From: Mya arenaria
Taxonomy: Eukaryota; Mollusca; Bivalvia; Myida; Myidae
Assembly (NCBI RefSeq): GCF_026914265.1
Contig: NC_069136.1
Location: 30,471,201 to 30,535,200, forward strand
DNA: 64,000 bases
Direction of reading: 5' to 3'
Both the position numbers and the translations under genes were made by a program. Positions 46,162 to 57,980 of this stretch are shown piece after piece. The notes under the pieces were generated by a model. The model did no database searches and was not told the origin of the DNA. It was given only the letters and a program-made list of their open reading frames with translations. The first letter of the stretch is position 1; each line of letters begins with the position of its first letter.

Positions 46162-47172
46162 GAACAAGAGGCCCAAAAGGGCCTATGCTCTACTGGCATG
46201 GCTTTTGTGGTCATATTAATCCAAAGCATGTATGTACATGTATGGGTAAAAAGCAACAGACATATAGTTTATGTTTTGTGTTTGGGTTACCTGAACACGT
46301 AGCACGTTCAACATCTGAGCCCAGAAAGTATTGTAAGCAGATAAGTTGCATGAACTATTTTAATATGTGCCAAGTAAAAGTCATCTGACAAAAAAAATGC
46401 TTTCAAAACTGTACTCTTAGTAAAAATTTCTGTAGTTTTAAAAGTTAAAAAAAGTTGGTCAAAAGGTCAAAGTCAAGGGCATTCTAGAACAACATTGATC
46501 AATTTGAACAAACATTCACAATCAATTGTGCTGAGATGGATGCACGAACACACAAAAAGATTTTCAAACCTTTCCAGATTTATGTTTACCAAACCTGTGA
46601 ACGCTGGTTGTGGCCAGTAATGACACCAGATGCATAACTTAAACATTCACAACCAATTTTGTTAAGATGAATGCACAAACTACAGAACTTAAAGCTAAAA
46701 AATGGCCTTTGGGCTTTCAACAAGAACAAGGCAGAGTAATTCACAAAATCAACTGCAGAAGCAAAAAGCAAATTGTCTCTCAAAATCCTAGACTTGCAAA
46801 TTGTCTCGCTTAGCTCTATACTTGAATTTACATGTACATGTAAACTTGGCTAAAAATAGAATTCGCTCATGCAGGCCTGGCTAAAAATAGAAAGCATTTC
46901 TTTAAAACTTTCATGACCCATAATCTAGGCATGCATGGGCGGACCTGGCTGGTTTTCGAAAGGAACCCAGCTCTAATGGATATCTAGATACTGTACAAGT
47001 TTCATCGAGATACAATCAAAACTGAAGACTGTATCGTGTTCACAAGCAATTGTTTACAGACGCACGGACGCACGGATGCACGGACGCACGGATGCACATA
47101 CTTGACTAAATCTGTATCAAACAATTTTCAAAGTATATAATAGCTGTGGGGTTGCTACCAGAACATCTTGTT
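46162..47172. repeat. Dispersed composite repeat 'aacaagaggcccaaaagggcc'
   Basis: Opens with agaacaagaggcccaaaagg and closes near ctaccagaacatcttgtttg; the ends share aacaaga in inverted orientation. Inside are diverged units (ggtcaaagtcaagggcattc, ttcacaaccaattttgttaa) and a run of gcacggacgcacggatgc. No gene. Confidence 0.65.
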
Positions 47173-47559
47173 TGTGTATGCAGCTGACAATACTCGTATT
47201 TAGCAACAACAACAAACAGCAGCAACAATAACAACATACAAAATTATGTTTTATAAAAAACGACGACAAAGAAAACAACAACAAGAACCAAACATGCAAA
47301 TTTGCATCTTTCGAGAAATGAAAACAACAACAATAAAATAAAAAACCATACATTATAAATAATAACAAAGAGCAAGTCTGAAGAATTTAACCGTATTTTA
47401 ATATATATGCCTTAGCAGATAATAACACTGTTTAATTGGTGTTTACAAATTGCATAGTACCAAGATTTTACAATGATCTGTCCCATGTATGTTCTCTCAA
47501 ATGCTCTCTTTTTACAGCAGTAACATCTTGCATGTTGTACAATGTTCTCATTATTATGT
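47173..47559. other. Low-complexity, CAA-rich
   Basis: gcaacaacaacaaacagcag and similar runs from 47200 to 47340; the overlapping 83-codon minus frame (CCYCCCCLL-type) is a by-product. Confidence 0.6.
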
Positions 47560-48261
47560 TATTACTCGGACAACCTTTTACCATTCAAGGTCACTTTGAC
47601 TTTGACCTTTGGCCCCTAAAATCAATAGGGACCATCTACTGACCAGGCCCAACCTCCAAGTAAAGTTTGAGGGCCATGGGTGCAGGCATTGTTGAGTTAT
47701 CACTCGGACAACCTTTTACCATTCAAGGTAGCTGTGGTCTTGACCTTTGGTCTGATGACCTCCAAAAACACCGATGACCTCCAAAAACAATAATGGTCAT
47801 CTACTGGTCAGGCCCAACCTCAAAGTCAAGTATGAGGGCCATGGGTGCAGGCATTGTCGAGTTTTCACTCGGACAACCTTTAACCATTCAAGGTCATTGT
47901 GACCTTGACCTTTGGCCTGATGACCTCCAAAATCAATAGGGGTCATCTATTGGTCAGGCCCAACTTCCATATTAAGTTTGATGACCATAGGTCTAGGCAT
48001 TGTTGAGTTATCACTCGGACAAGCTTTAAAATTATTTTACCAATTAAGGTCACTGTTACCTATGACCTGATGAGCCCTTAAATTGATAAGGGTCATCTTC
48101 TGGCCAGGGCCAACCTTCATGTCAAGTTTGATGACCATACGTCCAGATATTGTTGTGTTACATGTATCACTCGGACAAGCTTAGGTCTACCGACGGATGG
48201 ACAGACCGACCGATATGTGCAAAGCAATAGCAATATACCCCTCTTCTTCGAACGGGGGCAT
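47560..48261. repeat. ~150-bp tandem repeat 'tcactcggacaacctttt', 4+ units
   Basis: Units carry cactcggacaaccttttacc, attcaaggtcactgtgacct, aatcaataggggtcatctac and ggcccaacctccaagt. The block ends with gacggatggacagaccgacc and atataccc...cttcttcgaacgggggcat. This is a typical dispersed mollusc repeat with internal tandem units. Confidence 0.85.
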
Positions 48262-49324
48262 ACTAATGTACATGAACATGAAAGAGTGAAACCATTAGTT
48301 CTATGGTAAACAATATTTTAACAGAGTAATGCTGACAGAAATGGATCCCCCCCCATGTGCCCATTTTCTATAAAAGGGGAGAAATTGTATTACTATGTGT
48401 TGATAGAAGGTAAATGGTTAAATTATTATCATACAATGGTATAGAAAAAATTCTACCCTGGATAGATGTGCAATTTAAGAATAAGATTTTACAGTAAATC
48501 TCAAGCAATGAAATAGAAAAGCAGTAATTGTAATTCACAAATATCAGTACTGAATAGAACAGGAACCTTGCATTATAGCCTGATATACCTTCAAACATTT
48601 CATAATGTCTAGGCGCATAGCCATTTATCTTTATACCAAGTTTCATTTGTTTAAGTGTTGTGCCAATGATCGATTAATCTTCAATTGATCGGAAAGAAAT
48701 ACGTCCGCGACAATCGATAGTAAAATCAGAACAATTGATAATAAAAGCAACAGAAGTAACCACTACTGATAAAAAAAAATTTCTGGTTAATGCTGGTTAA
48801 TGTTTAGTTACTTTGTTAAGTTATTTAGTCATATTCTTATCAAGTCATTATTTTACTACAGTACCATATTATAAATTTTCTTTACTGCTGAAGGATTGGT
48901 TCTCAACTTCAATGGATAATCACTGTCTCTTTAATATTGTCTGGGACAAGGATGTTTCAAATTTGTTCCAAATATCTGATATATTCCATCTTTCCAACTT
49001 TTCATGTATATTTAACACTCACACTCATTCAGTTTGTATTCACAACCAATCCTTGAGGGCGGTTCAAGTGGCCTAGCCGAGCACTCACAAATGTCCCACT
49101 CACGCAAAACACTTTGAGTCTCACTCACACCTGTGAAAATATCTGATGTAATTACAGAGGTTTAACTAATTGGGTGTGATTGAGAGTGGTTGTTCTGAAT
49201 ACAGCCCTTTGTATTTTCCCAGTGTTGTGACATAGGTCTTTTCTAGTCATCAAGGGAGATGACTGCAAAGAATGTTTAGTAAAAGCAAGTTTTATAACCA
49301 AGTTGATAGGAAATTTATTTTTAC
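48262..49324. other. Intergenic or intronic, no exon seen
   Basis: Open frames on both strands are AT-rich and lack domains. It may be intron of the minus-strand gene to the right. Confidence 0.4.
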
Positions 49325-49429
49325 CTGGTTTTTGTTCCTGCCAGATTTCTGGTGTGGACGATTGTGACTGTAAGTGAGTGTCTTTAAAGGTCTCGTTACT
49401 GTAGCTGTTGGTCACTAAACTCATCTGTC
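49325..49429 (-). CDS. Candidate internal exon, minus strand
   Basis: Bounded by tgttttacag and gtaaaaat splice sites on the minus strand, open in one frame (QMSLVTNSYSNETFKDTH, then SQSSTPEIWQEQKP), 105 bp, entering and leaving in phase 1. Composition is polar, with no domain recognised. It may belong to the gene whose exons lie at 53050-56443, but at least one exon is needed between to correct the phase. Alternatively it is a chance open stretch. Confidence 0.4.
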
Positions 49430-49742
49430 CTGTAAAACAAAAGCGTGACAGGTTTACCAAAAATGTTCACAAGAGAAAACATTGTGCACAGCATGTAAGC
49501 ACAAACCAGTTTTGAAAAAATGAAAACTCAATACTTACGTACAATACTTAGATAATCACGATTTTTTTTATCATATTGTAAAAGGTTTTCATCAATATCA
49601 AAGGTCTCAAAAGAACTGGATTGTGCGCTTAAAACTGTGTTGGTTGTTTTTCATTTTAGTGACTATTGATACCCTGTCTGACCAAAGTTTGCTAACAAGT
49701 TATCGTCAACATTTGAGAGAGCAACATGTTAAGCTGTTCCAA

Positions 49743-51600
49743 CTCCATATTTGCGCTCTGTGACCTAGTTTTTGACCCAAGATGACCCATATTCGAACTT
49801 GAGCTAGAAATCATAAAAACAACCTTTCTGACAAATTTCAAGGATATTTGGGCTGAAAATCTTGTCTCGAGAGTGTTAACAAGGTTTTTCCTTATTTGGA
49901 CTCTGTGACCTAGTTTTTGACCCCAGATGACCCATATTCGAATTTGTGCTAGAAATCATCTGAACAACCTTTCTGACAAATTTCCAGGATATTTGGGCTG
50001 AAAATGTTACCTCGTAAGTGTAAACAAGGGTATTCCATATTTGGTCTCTGTGACCTAGTTTTTGACCACAGATGACCCATATTCAAACTTGAGCTTGAAA
50101 TCATTGAAACAACCTTTCTGGCAAATTTCCAGGATAATTGGGCTGAAAATGTTACCTCTATAGGGATATTTGGGCTGAAAATGTTACCTGGAGAGTGTTA
50201 AGAAGGTTTTTCCATATTTGGGCTCTGTGACCTTGTTTTTGAGCAAAGATGACCCATATTCTAACTTGAGCTAGAAATCATCGTAACAACTTTTCTGACA
50301 AATTTCCAGGATATTTGGACTGAAAATGTTAACTCTAGAGTGTTAACAGGGTTTTTCCATAGTTGGGCTCTGTGACCTAGTTTTTGGCCCCAGATGACCC
50401 ATATACAAACTTGAGCTAGAAATCATTAAAACAACTTTTCTGACAAATTTCCAGGATATTTTGGCTGAAAATGTTATCTCTAGAGTGTTAACAAGGTATT
50501 TCCATATTTAGGCTCTGTGACCTAGATTTTGACCCCAGATGACCCATATTCGAACTTGAGCTAGGAATCATCGAAACAACCGTTCTGACAAATTTCCAGG
50601 ATATTTGGGCTGAAAATGTTACCTCTAGAGTGTTAACAAGGTATCCATATTTGGGCTCTGTGACCTAGTTTTTGACTCCAGATGACCCATAATCGAACTT
50701 GAGCTAGAAATCATCAAAACAACCTTTCTGACAAATTTCCTGGATATTTTGGCTGAAAATGTTACCTCGAGAGTGTTAACAAGGTATTTCCATATTTGGG
50801 CTCTGTGACCTAGTTTTTGACCCCAGATGACCCATATTTGAACTTGAGCTAGAAATCATTGAAACAACCTCTCTGACAAATTTCCAGGATATTTGGGCTG
50901 AAAATGTTACCTCTAGTGTTAACAAGGTATTTCCATAATTGGGCTCTATAACCTAGTTTTTGACCCTAGATGACCCATAATCATACTTGAGCTAGAAATC
51001 ATCAAAAAAACCTTTCTGACAAATTTCCAGGATATTTGGGCTGAAAATGTTACCTCGAGAGTGTTAACAAGGTATTTCCATACTTGGGCTCTGTGACCTA
51101 GTTTTTGACCCCAGATGACCCATATTTGAACTTGAGCTAGAACTCATTGAAACAACCTTTCTGACAAATTTCCAGGATATTTGGGCTGAAAATGTTACCT
51201 CTAGTGTTAACATGGTATTTCCATAATTGGGCTCTGTGACCTAGTTTTTGACCCCAGATGACCCATATTCGAACTTGAGCTAGAAATCATCAAAACTACC
51301 TTTCTGACATATTTCAAGGATATTTGGGCTGAAAATGATACCTCAAGAGTGTTAACAAGGTATTTCCATATTTGGGCTAGAAATTGTTACCTCTAGAGTG
51401 TTAACAAGGCTGTTTCATATTTGGGCTCTGTGACCTAGTTTTTTACCCCAGATGGCCCATATTCGAACTCGTCCGAGTAATTACTGGGACAAACATCCTG
51501 ACCAAATTTCGTGACAATGGAGGCAAAAATGTGACCCCTAGAGTGTTAACAAACTAAGTGTGGACGGACGACCTACGACAGCGAACAAAAATAAGACCAC
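49743..51600. repeat. ~147-bp tandem array 'gacctagtttttgacccc', ~12 units
   Basis: About twelve units with ggctctgtgacctagttttt, gaccccagatgacccatatt, gaacttgagctagaaatcat, ttctgacaaatttccaggat and gagtgttaacaaggtatttc. The last unit (gtgacaatggaggcaaaaat, gtggacggacgacctacgac) has the terminal sequence usual for single dispersed copies. The array is therefore an expansion of that element's core. Units differ by about 5-15 %. Confidence 0.92.
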
Positions 51601-52414
51601 GAGCCGAGTACTGTATGGAAAATCCCCCAAATTCATTGATGCGTAAATCATTAAATATATTAGGTCAGTTCAGTTTACCATTAAAATCAATAGAGATTAT
51701 ATTTATTCAAAGGTAATATTTTGTTTACAAACAATAGAAACAATTAGTAGATGAGAAAATAATGAGTAAATTTTCTGTGAAGCTGATAGATGTCCAGCAT
51801 GCCATGATTCCGGCCGTAAAATAGGTCAGGTAAACAACTTTGTGCAAGCGTTTTGAATGATCTAGATCTTTTTATTCATACCGGAAAAACATTTATTGGC
51901 TTTCTTTTTGTAAACAATTTTATGAGGGGGTAATAAAGTTAAACAGACACCCTGGACTCAGATGGGTCTTTTTAATGATAGGGGTAATAAAATATAGATC
52001 GATCCCAGCATTTTATTACCCTTTGATTTAATGCAATTATGACATTTCAAAGAAATGTTACAATTCCATCTTGGAAATGCATTCACAGATGAAATAAAAT
52101 AATTTAATATTTCATTATTGACACCATTTATTAGATAATTTAATTATCTATAAAATATGTTTTCACATAAAAAAGATTTGGACACAATTATTTGGAGTAA
52201 TATTGATTTTAAGGTCATACTGCTGTATTAATTTGCTCATTTTCAAATCTCCTGAAAAGTACCTATACGGATAAGGACTGCTTATCAGTAAGTTGGCTAT
52301 TGACTGGGAGGTGTAATCTGGCCACTTGTCTATGTGCTAAAGGGTTAAAGCTATATAATGTACGTGTCCTGTCGCTTAAAGCTATGTAATGTGTCCTGTA
52401 GCTTAAAGCGATCT
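51601..52414. other. Intergenic or intronic, no exon seen
   Basis: Nothing gene-like. A short direct repeat (gcttaaagctatgtaatgtg, tcctgt.g) lies at 52345-52410. Confidence 0.4.
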
Positions 52415-52610
52415 AAGTTTGAATTGATTGCCAGTGAAGTGTATCATAGCAAACAAAACAAGAAATGTTTGTCAAACATTTTGCCCCATAAAATTACAAT
52501 GTGATCTACTTGCAGCGAACTTGCAGAACAGAACTGTTTTTTGACTATCAAAACTGTCCATATACATCTATGGTTGTTTTTGATAAAAAAAGGCAGAGGA
52601 GCTCCCAATG
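52415..52610. mobile_element. MITE family A, diverged right part
   Basis: From aattgattgccagtgaagtg to the terminus gaggagctcccaatg at 52610. The interior matches the 323-bp element (gatctacttgcagcg, ggttgtttttgataaaa) with many changes. The left terminus is absent; gcttaaagcgatctaagttt marks the breakpoint. Confidence 0.75.
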
Positions 52611-52832
52611 TCTGGCGGAGTTTACCAGCCTTGGAATAAATACGCAAAAGCTCACCATGCTGCTAGGAAGTCTGATATTGTTCCCAGTCTCAGTTTAGCT
52701 GGAGATGATGATTCCTTACAGCTGGAATACCGGTCCGTTGCACCAGAACTTCCCTCTGGGCAGTATCTGCAAAAGGGTGTAAATCTGGGAAACTGCATTT
52801 ATGTACCGCACAAACCCTTGTGCCCTCGCTAG
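52608..52832 (+). CDS. Possible coding exon starting at a MITE end, unknown
   Basis: A frame from ATG 52608: MSGGVYQPWNKYAKAHHAAR, then KSDIVPSLSLAGDDDSLQ and RSVAPELPSGQYLQKG, open to 52832. A possible donor, aaaagg|gtgtaa, near 52780 would end it after QYLQK. The composition is protein-like in the first 57 codons. The ATG is made by the last bases of the MITE. It lies on the opposite strand to the exons at 53050-53452. The family is not recognised; a gene fragment is as likely as a working exon. Confidence 0.3.
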   Translation: MSGGVYQPWNKYAKAHHAARKSDIVPSLSLAGDDDSLQLEYRSVAPELPSGQYLQKGVNLGNCIYVPHKPLCPR

Positions 52833-53049
52833 ACACACCACTGTATAGTGTATTATTTCAATTGCTCAGGTAGTCAGTGCTATAACTATTATTCACTGGT
52901 GTGTTGTTTCGTGCTTACTGCATTTCAAGGTATAACTGCAATACAAAGCAATCTGTAATAATTCTGTTTGCAGAATTAAAAGGGGTTTTCCTCTAAGATG
53001 CTAAGAAGCCATTAGAACGTTTCCACAAATCAAGTCATCAATGTCATAC

Positions 53050-53179
53050 CTTGGCAATGTCATCTCCAGTTCCAGAGGCTTTGGGATAGTCTTCAAGCTG
53101 TTTTATTGATTCATTTGCCTGTGCCTTGAATAAAGTTGGATTTCTTGAATCTGCTGCCTCACATGCAATATTGTAGGGT
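53050..53179 (-). CDS. Internal exon of an unrecognised minus-strand gene
   Basis: 130 bp between acceptor tagacaag and donor gtatgaca, open in the frame PYNIACEAADSRNPTLFKAQ then ANESIKQLEDYPKASGTGDD. It enters in phase 2 (one base completes a Leu codon) and leaves in phase 0. Residue use is clearly protein-like, mainly helical and soluble. It joins in phase to the exon at 53368-53452. No domain could be named. The next downstream exon must enter in phase 0 and was not found. Confidence 0.6.
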
Positions 53180-53367
53180 CTTGTCTACAACAAAATTCTC
53201 TTCTTTGTTATATGTAAAATGACTCCAGTTCACCACTTTCTTATGAATGTGCATGAATTTGAAGATTTCACCTTTGACACTATTTTCCCACAAATTATGA
53301 ACACTTTGTGTGTTAATTTAACACCAGACAACCATATGAAGTTTTTCTGCTATCATCATTTTTTTAC

Positions 53368-53452
53368 AGTCGCTGTCTATATTGTCCATTCGACACTGTC
53401 ATGGCCGCATCTCTGGGGTCATCTCTGAATCCATCCAACCAAGAAAAAGGTC
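53368..53452 (-). CDS. Internal exon of the same gene
   Basis: 85 bp between acceptor atttttcag and donor gtaaaaaa, reading PFSWLDGFRDDPRDAAM then TVSNGQYRQRL. It enters in phase 1 and leaves in phase 2, matching both the mini-exon at 56402-56443 (leaves in phase 1) and the exon at 53050-53179. The plus-strand frame at 53219-53428 is its shadow. Confidence 0.6.
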
Positions 53453-53490
53453 CTGAAAAATATCATTCAAAATCACATTAATGATTACTG

Positions 53491-53615
53491 AAACTGACAT
53501 AAACTTGGTATTAATGTGTACAATGCTTTGAAACTAACTAACTTATGTACCACATAGTTTACAATTAATTTATTTTTCGCAGTTTTTCGTATTTTCCCAT
53601 TAAAAAAGATTACTA
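53491..53615 (+). repeat. Dispersed 130-bp repeat, copy of 26494-26625
   Basis: Shares aaactgacataaacttggta, ttaatgtgta.aatgc, gtaccacatagtttacaatt and tttcccattaaaaa with the earlier copy, at roughly 80 % by eye. Confidence 0.7.
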
Positions 53616-54289
53616 TAGGTATGAATACCTAGTAGAATTCATTCTTATGCGGCTAGTCGATGTTATCACGAGATATTTCCAAGTTAGGTACATAGCCTAA
53701 ATATTCCATATGGTTAGAGTAAACCTCTGCATACATGCCATAATTTCTGGAGACCATTCATGGGGATTTGTTTAGAAAGGCTGAAAATTTAGGAGGAATT
53801 TGGTAGTATTCAGGGGAATTTTTTAGCAGGTTTAAGTTGGCGAAATTTCAAAGTATTTTTAGACGCAAGTACGAAAAAATGCATTCACATATATTTTGCT
53901 ATGAAAACCTCTAACTTTTTCATTATACAGAATTATTTTATGTCATGATTTATCATATTCTTATGATACACTGTCATGTCTTACTGAAATAATGTAAATT
54001 AAATTTAACTTCCTCCAAAGTCTTTTAAAAAATTCTGCTTAATACTATCAGCTATGATGACGTACAGACACTAAGAGAAAGGAATGAAAGTTAATATTTC
54101 TTTGCCTTTGACCATTACTTCAAATAAATTGATCACTTGTTGTTAGGGTTTCCTTTTGTCATTTATCAAACCATTTTTAAACAGTCATTTCACCAGTTGT
54201 ACTCACCAGTTGCACTCACATACTGTGGTTTCACTTTGTTATTATTGCATGATGTAAAATATCTAAAAAAAAAAATAAAAAAAATAAAT
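53616..54289. other. Intronic or intergenic, no exon seen
   Basis: AT-rich, ending in an A-rich run at 54266-54288. The 136-codon plus frame at 54137-54547 crosses into the SINE and is not a gene. Confidence 0.4.
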
Positions 54290-54476
54290 GCCGGTTGTAA
54301 CACAGTGGAAACAACACTTGACTGCAACACCGGTTCGAACCCATTCTTTTTTTTCATTTTGGTAATTCTTTTTACAATTATGATATCAAAGAGTAAAGCA
54401 TTTTATTCAATAATTGTCCCGAGATTAGTTACAGAAAAAACTTTTTTTGATGCCAATCTGGTGTACAGTCCCTTTA
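54290..54476 (+). mobile_element. tRNA-derived SINE, family 1
   Basis: The head gccggttgtaacacagtgg is tRNA-like and ccggttcgaaccc is a good B box. The body ends gatgccaatctggtgtacag then tcccttta, as in 26665-26832. An A-rich run precedes it. Confidence 0.75.
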
Positions 54477-55471
54477 ATGCATACCTAAACTTTTTAAACT
54501 TTAAAAACTTCAGTCCAAACTCACTACGTCAACAACTGATATCTTGATTTTCCAGTTGTGTTAAGACATTCAATTGCAGATGTATTAACATAAAACATAA
54601 ATCAGGCTCAAGGTGTGTTCAGAATTTTATTTTTTGTAAAATTAATCAGGTGTGTAGAATATTTGTTAAAAACGACTTTTTCCCTAGGTCCTGGTAAACT
54701 TGAATTAACGAGTTTTGACTGTAATACTTTCTTACTGTTAAATGTGTATCTAAGAAAAAATACACTTTTTTCCTTTTGCTAAGAAAAATTGTACCGCGCC
54801 AACAATTTAAAGACACTGTGATACTCATTGATAGGATCAGCTCTTGGACAGCCTAACATTTTCTGAGAAATGGAGATCAGACTAAATTTGAAGTTTCTCC
54901 AGATATGACTAAAATATTTATATGAAATATAATAACATGAAATAGCGTTTGTGTTATACTATACTGTTCCCTTCCCCTTCTCTCCACATAAAATGTATAT
55001 TTTAGAGCTTAATGATAGCAAAACATTGAATTGTCAATGAAATCATGCATTTTCATACTTGAATATTATAGATAAAAAATATAACAGTTGTAAATTTGAT
55101 TTATTTTTAGCACATAATGCAGATATACAATAATTAGCTTGAAAGTGGTGACTCAAAAAAATCATGAAATATGCCCAAATTGGGAAATTTTGCAGTTAAA
55201 AGAACAAGCTTTTCAGTCTCCTGCGAATGGGGGAATTTTTAAATGTAAGTTTCATTACTTTATTTTTTTTTCTTATTACTGGGAAAAATACCATATAATT
55301 GGCTTTGGGAATGGGTCCGATAGCCAGACCCATGGGTACTATAGAGAAAGGCCTGCACCCCAACCTTCCTACACATTAAATCTGCTCTTACCCCCAGTAA
55401 AAAATGAAAATTCCACAAGGCCTCTAAAAATCATTGAAAAACCCTTTTAATTGTTTGATTTTAAAGCGTTT
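54477..55471. other. Intronic or intergenic, no exon seen
   Basis: Nothing recognised. The 103-codon plus frame at 55139-55450 has no domain and lies across AT-rich sequence. Confidence 0.4.
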
Positions 55472-56225
55472 ACAAGAGATGTCACAGAGACAGAGCGCTC
55501 GGCTATTCCGCTGCTTTTCAGTGTAAGGAATGAAGAGTTTTGGCGAAACATGCATGGATCACTGTAAAATTAGATAAGAATGATGCCTGCGAAGATTTGT
55601 GAAAAATTTAAAAACATTCAGCCTTTAATGAAATACAGACTTGATGGAAATACCAGGCAATACATTAAAGGATTATAGGTTGTATACAATAATATTCTAA
55701 GGCCAAAAATAAAGGGCCATTATTTGCAATATACAGTTATCTAACTTGGTTATTCCAGTAGGTTGGGTGGTTAAGTATTTTGTATAAAGTCTCAATACAA
55801 TACATCAACTAGTTGCTGAGATGCTATTTGTGCTAACATGCAAAACCTTTACCTGAATTCCTAAGTCGCAAATTAAAGGGGCAAAATTTATATAACATGC
55901 AAGATAGAGTTATCTTACTTGATTTATTAAGAAGATTGAATGATTGGGAGCCTGTGTTAAAAGTTTCAATGTAATACATAATGTGTTGCTGAGGTATTGA
56001 CTTAAAAGTGGTAACCTTGACCAGAATTTCTATGTCACATAAAAAGGGCCATTATTTGAATGCAACTAGAGTTATCTTATTTGGTTATTTAAATAGATTG
56101 GATGGTTGAGTACAATTGTATAAAGACTCAATGCAATACATCAAATTGTTGCTGAGATATTTACCCACGTCAGCTTACATGCAATACCTTAACCAGAATC
56201 TCTAAGTCAAATAATAAAGGCCCAG
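55472..56225 (+). repeat. Dispersed repeat 'aacaagagctgtcacagag', short copy
   Basis: Starts tacaagagatgtcacagaga and has the same internal units as 27774-28685, but stops at ataataaaggcccagt without the usual attcttcgaatagtcgagct end. Confidence 0.75.
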
Positions 56226-56375
56226 TTGAGCTAAAATGGCTTTCTATACATAATGGAACACCATTAGTATCAGTGGTCACCAATGCTGTCAATGTTGTAT
56301 TTTCTGGGTACTTTTTGTATAAATAATGAAAGGAAAGCTGAAATGCTGGAGTTCTGGCAGTGTTAACTAGCCTGA

Positions 56376-56696
56376 AAATTGATAGATTAACCGAGACTTA
56401 CCTTCGTAGAGGGGAAGTTGAAGGTTGATCGGAATTTCATCTACTGCAAACCCCTTAAGAGCTCAACACGAGAGAGACACGCAGTTACCGCAGCCGAAAT
56501 ATTCAGGTTTTTAGAGAAAGCAAGGGTTTCCACCAAATCCTTGCAGTAAATGTTGAATTTGAAGAAAACTAGACATGAATTTAGGGTGGGTTCAGGGTGG
56601 GCGTGTTGAGCTCTTAAGGGGTTTGCAGTAGATGAAATTCCGATCAACCTTCAACTTCCCCTCTACGAAGGTAAGTCTCGGTTAATCTATCAATTT
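56376..56696. repeat. Perfect 95-bp inverted repeat with 131-bp spacer
   Basis: 56376-56470 and 56602-56696 are exact reverse complements over 95 bp, checked letter by letter. The outer ends are aaattgatagattaacc and ggttaatctatcaattt; the inner ends are gagctcaacacg and cgtgttgagctc. Just outside the right arm a weaker third version follows (aatttcatcactgcataacc, ccacacgagag), so the arm sequence existed here before the inverted copy was made. No target duplication was seen. Each arm contains a 42-bp mini-exon with its splice sites. Confidence 0.95.
56402..56443 (-). CDS. 42-bp mini-exon in the left palindrome arm
   Basis: On the minus strand: acceptor ggtttgcag, exon encoding (V)DEIPINLQLPLYE, donor consensus gaag|gtaagt. 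It enters and leaves in phase 1, which fits the exon at 53368-53452 (leading to GPFSWLDG). The identical sequence on the plus strand is at 56629-56670. The 2.9-kb intron between contains a SINE and a dispersed repeat. Confidence 0.5.
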
Positions 56697-57980
56697 CATC
56701 ACTGCATAACCCCGTAAAGAGCCCCACACGAGAGTTTAGAGCGTTTTCTGCAAATTTACTTCAAAACAAACAAAAAAATTACACCAATTTAGGGTTACAT
56801 ATACATTTATTTACATACATGCTTAATATGCATCACATAACACAGCACATATTAAATAGACACTGACCAATGCCTATGACAGTCGCTGTTCAAGTGTTGA
56901 AACCAAAGCTGTTTAAGTCCCCAACATTAAAGCCGTTTGAATTCTTTTTCTAACTTTTTTAATAAAAGTCCTTTTCTTTATTGAATATTAAGAGTCAAAT
57001 AAAAGGAATTGTATAGGTATGTTTTAACATCAAAGTATGTTTTTCTCAATTCTTTTCTATCATATGGCTAATGAGATACTTAAATGACTTAAGATGCTTT
57101 ATGAATAACGCCCCGTTTGTGAATATATCATATTCAAAATGTTACAAATATTAGTTTAGTCAAGACATAGCTTGATATACGTGTATTATAATCTTGTTGA
57201 GGAGGAACAATGTTGGGGATATAATACTGGAATATGGTATATGGTATTTTTGGCATTTCCAGAAATGATTTTTTTAAGAAATGTTTTTTTTTTTGCTTTG
57301 AGTCAGTGACGCACTAGAAACACTTCAGGCTGTTTATTTAGGATGTATTATGATGTTAGCATGTAGGCCTACAATTGTACAGATTTAAAACATTTTATGA
57401 ACATAACGTCAATAGTATCATCCTACTTCCGTTGGTGGCATATGTCTTTACATAATTCACTTGTTTTCATATAAATCTCAAGGTGATAATATATTATGTC
57501 ATGACGAATACATGTACAGTGAATTAAACAGTGTCCTTGTAAAAAGTATTCCTGGGCTTATATCCTTGCCACATTGCTCTGTAAAAATGTAGAATTAAAA
57601 ACACTGATTCATGCCATAGTGGTGACTATTCCGGATATATATACCAGTTCAATAGGTAAGATAATTCACAATAATCTTATGAAAATTCTGTTCTCCAAAC
57701 GACTCAAACACAACGTTACCTAAAACCATAAAACTTGTAGGCTATGTTACTCTTCACTAACATGACCCTGTTTATCAAAGGTAAAATTCACAGCCAGCAG
57801 TGTCATGAAACAGTTCAAGCCGCAGTTCAATGTTTGTTATGTTTAATCACTGTAAAAACAGGACCTTTATTCAATCGTAAACATATTCTGACAAGGAAGG
57901 ACTTAGCCAGCATTGTTTTACTTCATTTTCTTGTAACGATTTATAACACGCATTCGCATCATATGTCTTTCCGATTCTTC
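56697..57980. other. Intergenic or intronic, no exon seen
   Basis: AT-rich; nothing recognised. The 110-codon frame at 57744-58076 runs into the next MITE and is rejected. Confidence 0.4.

Noticed and set aside
53219-53428. 69-codon plus-strand frame
   Set aside because: It is the antisense shadow of the better-supported minus-strand exon at 53368-53452.
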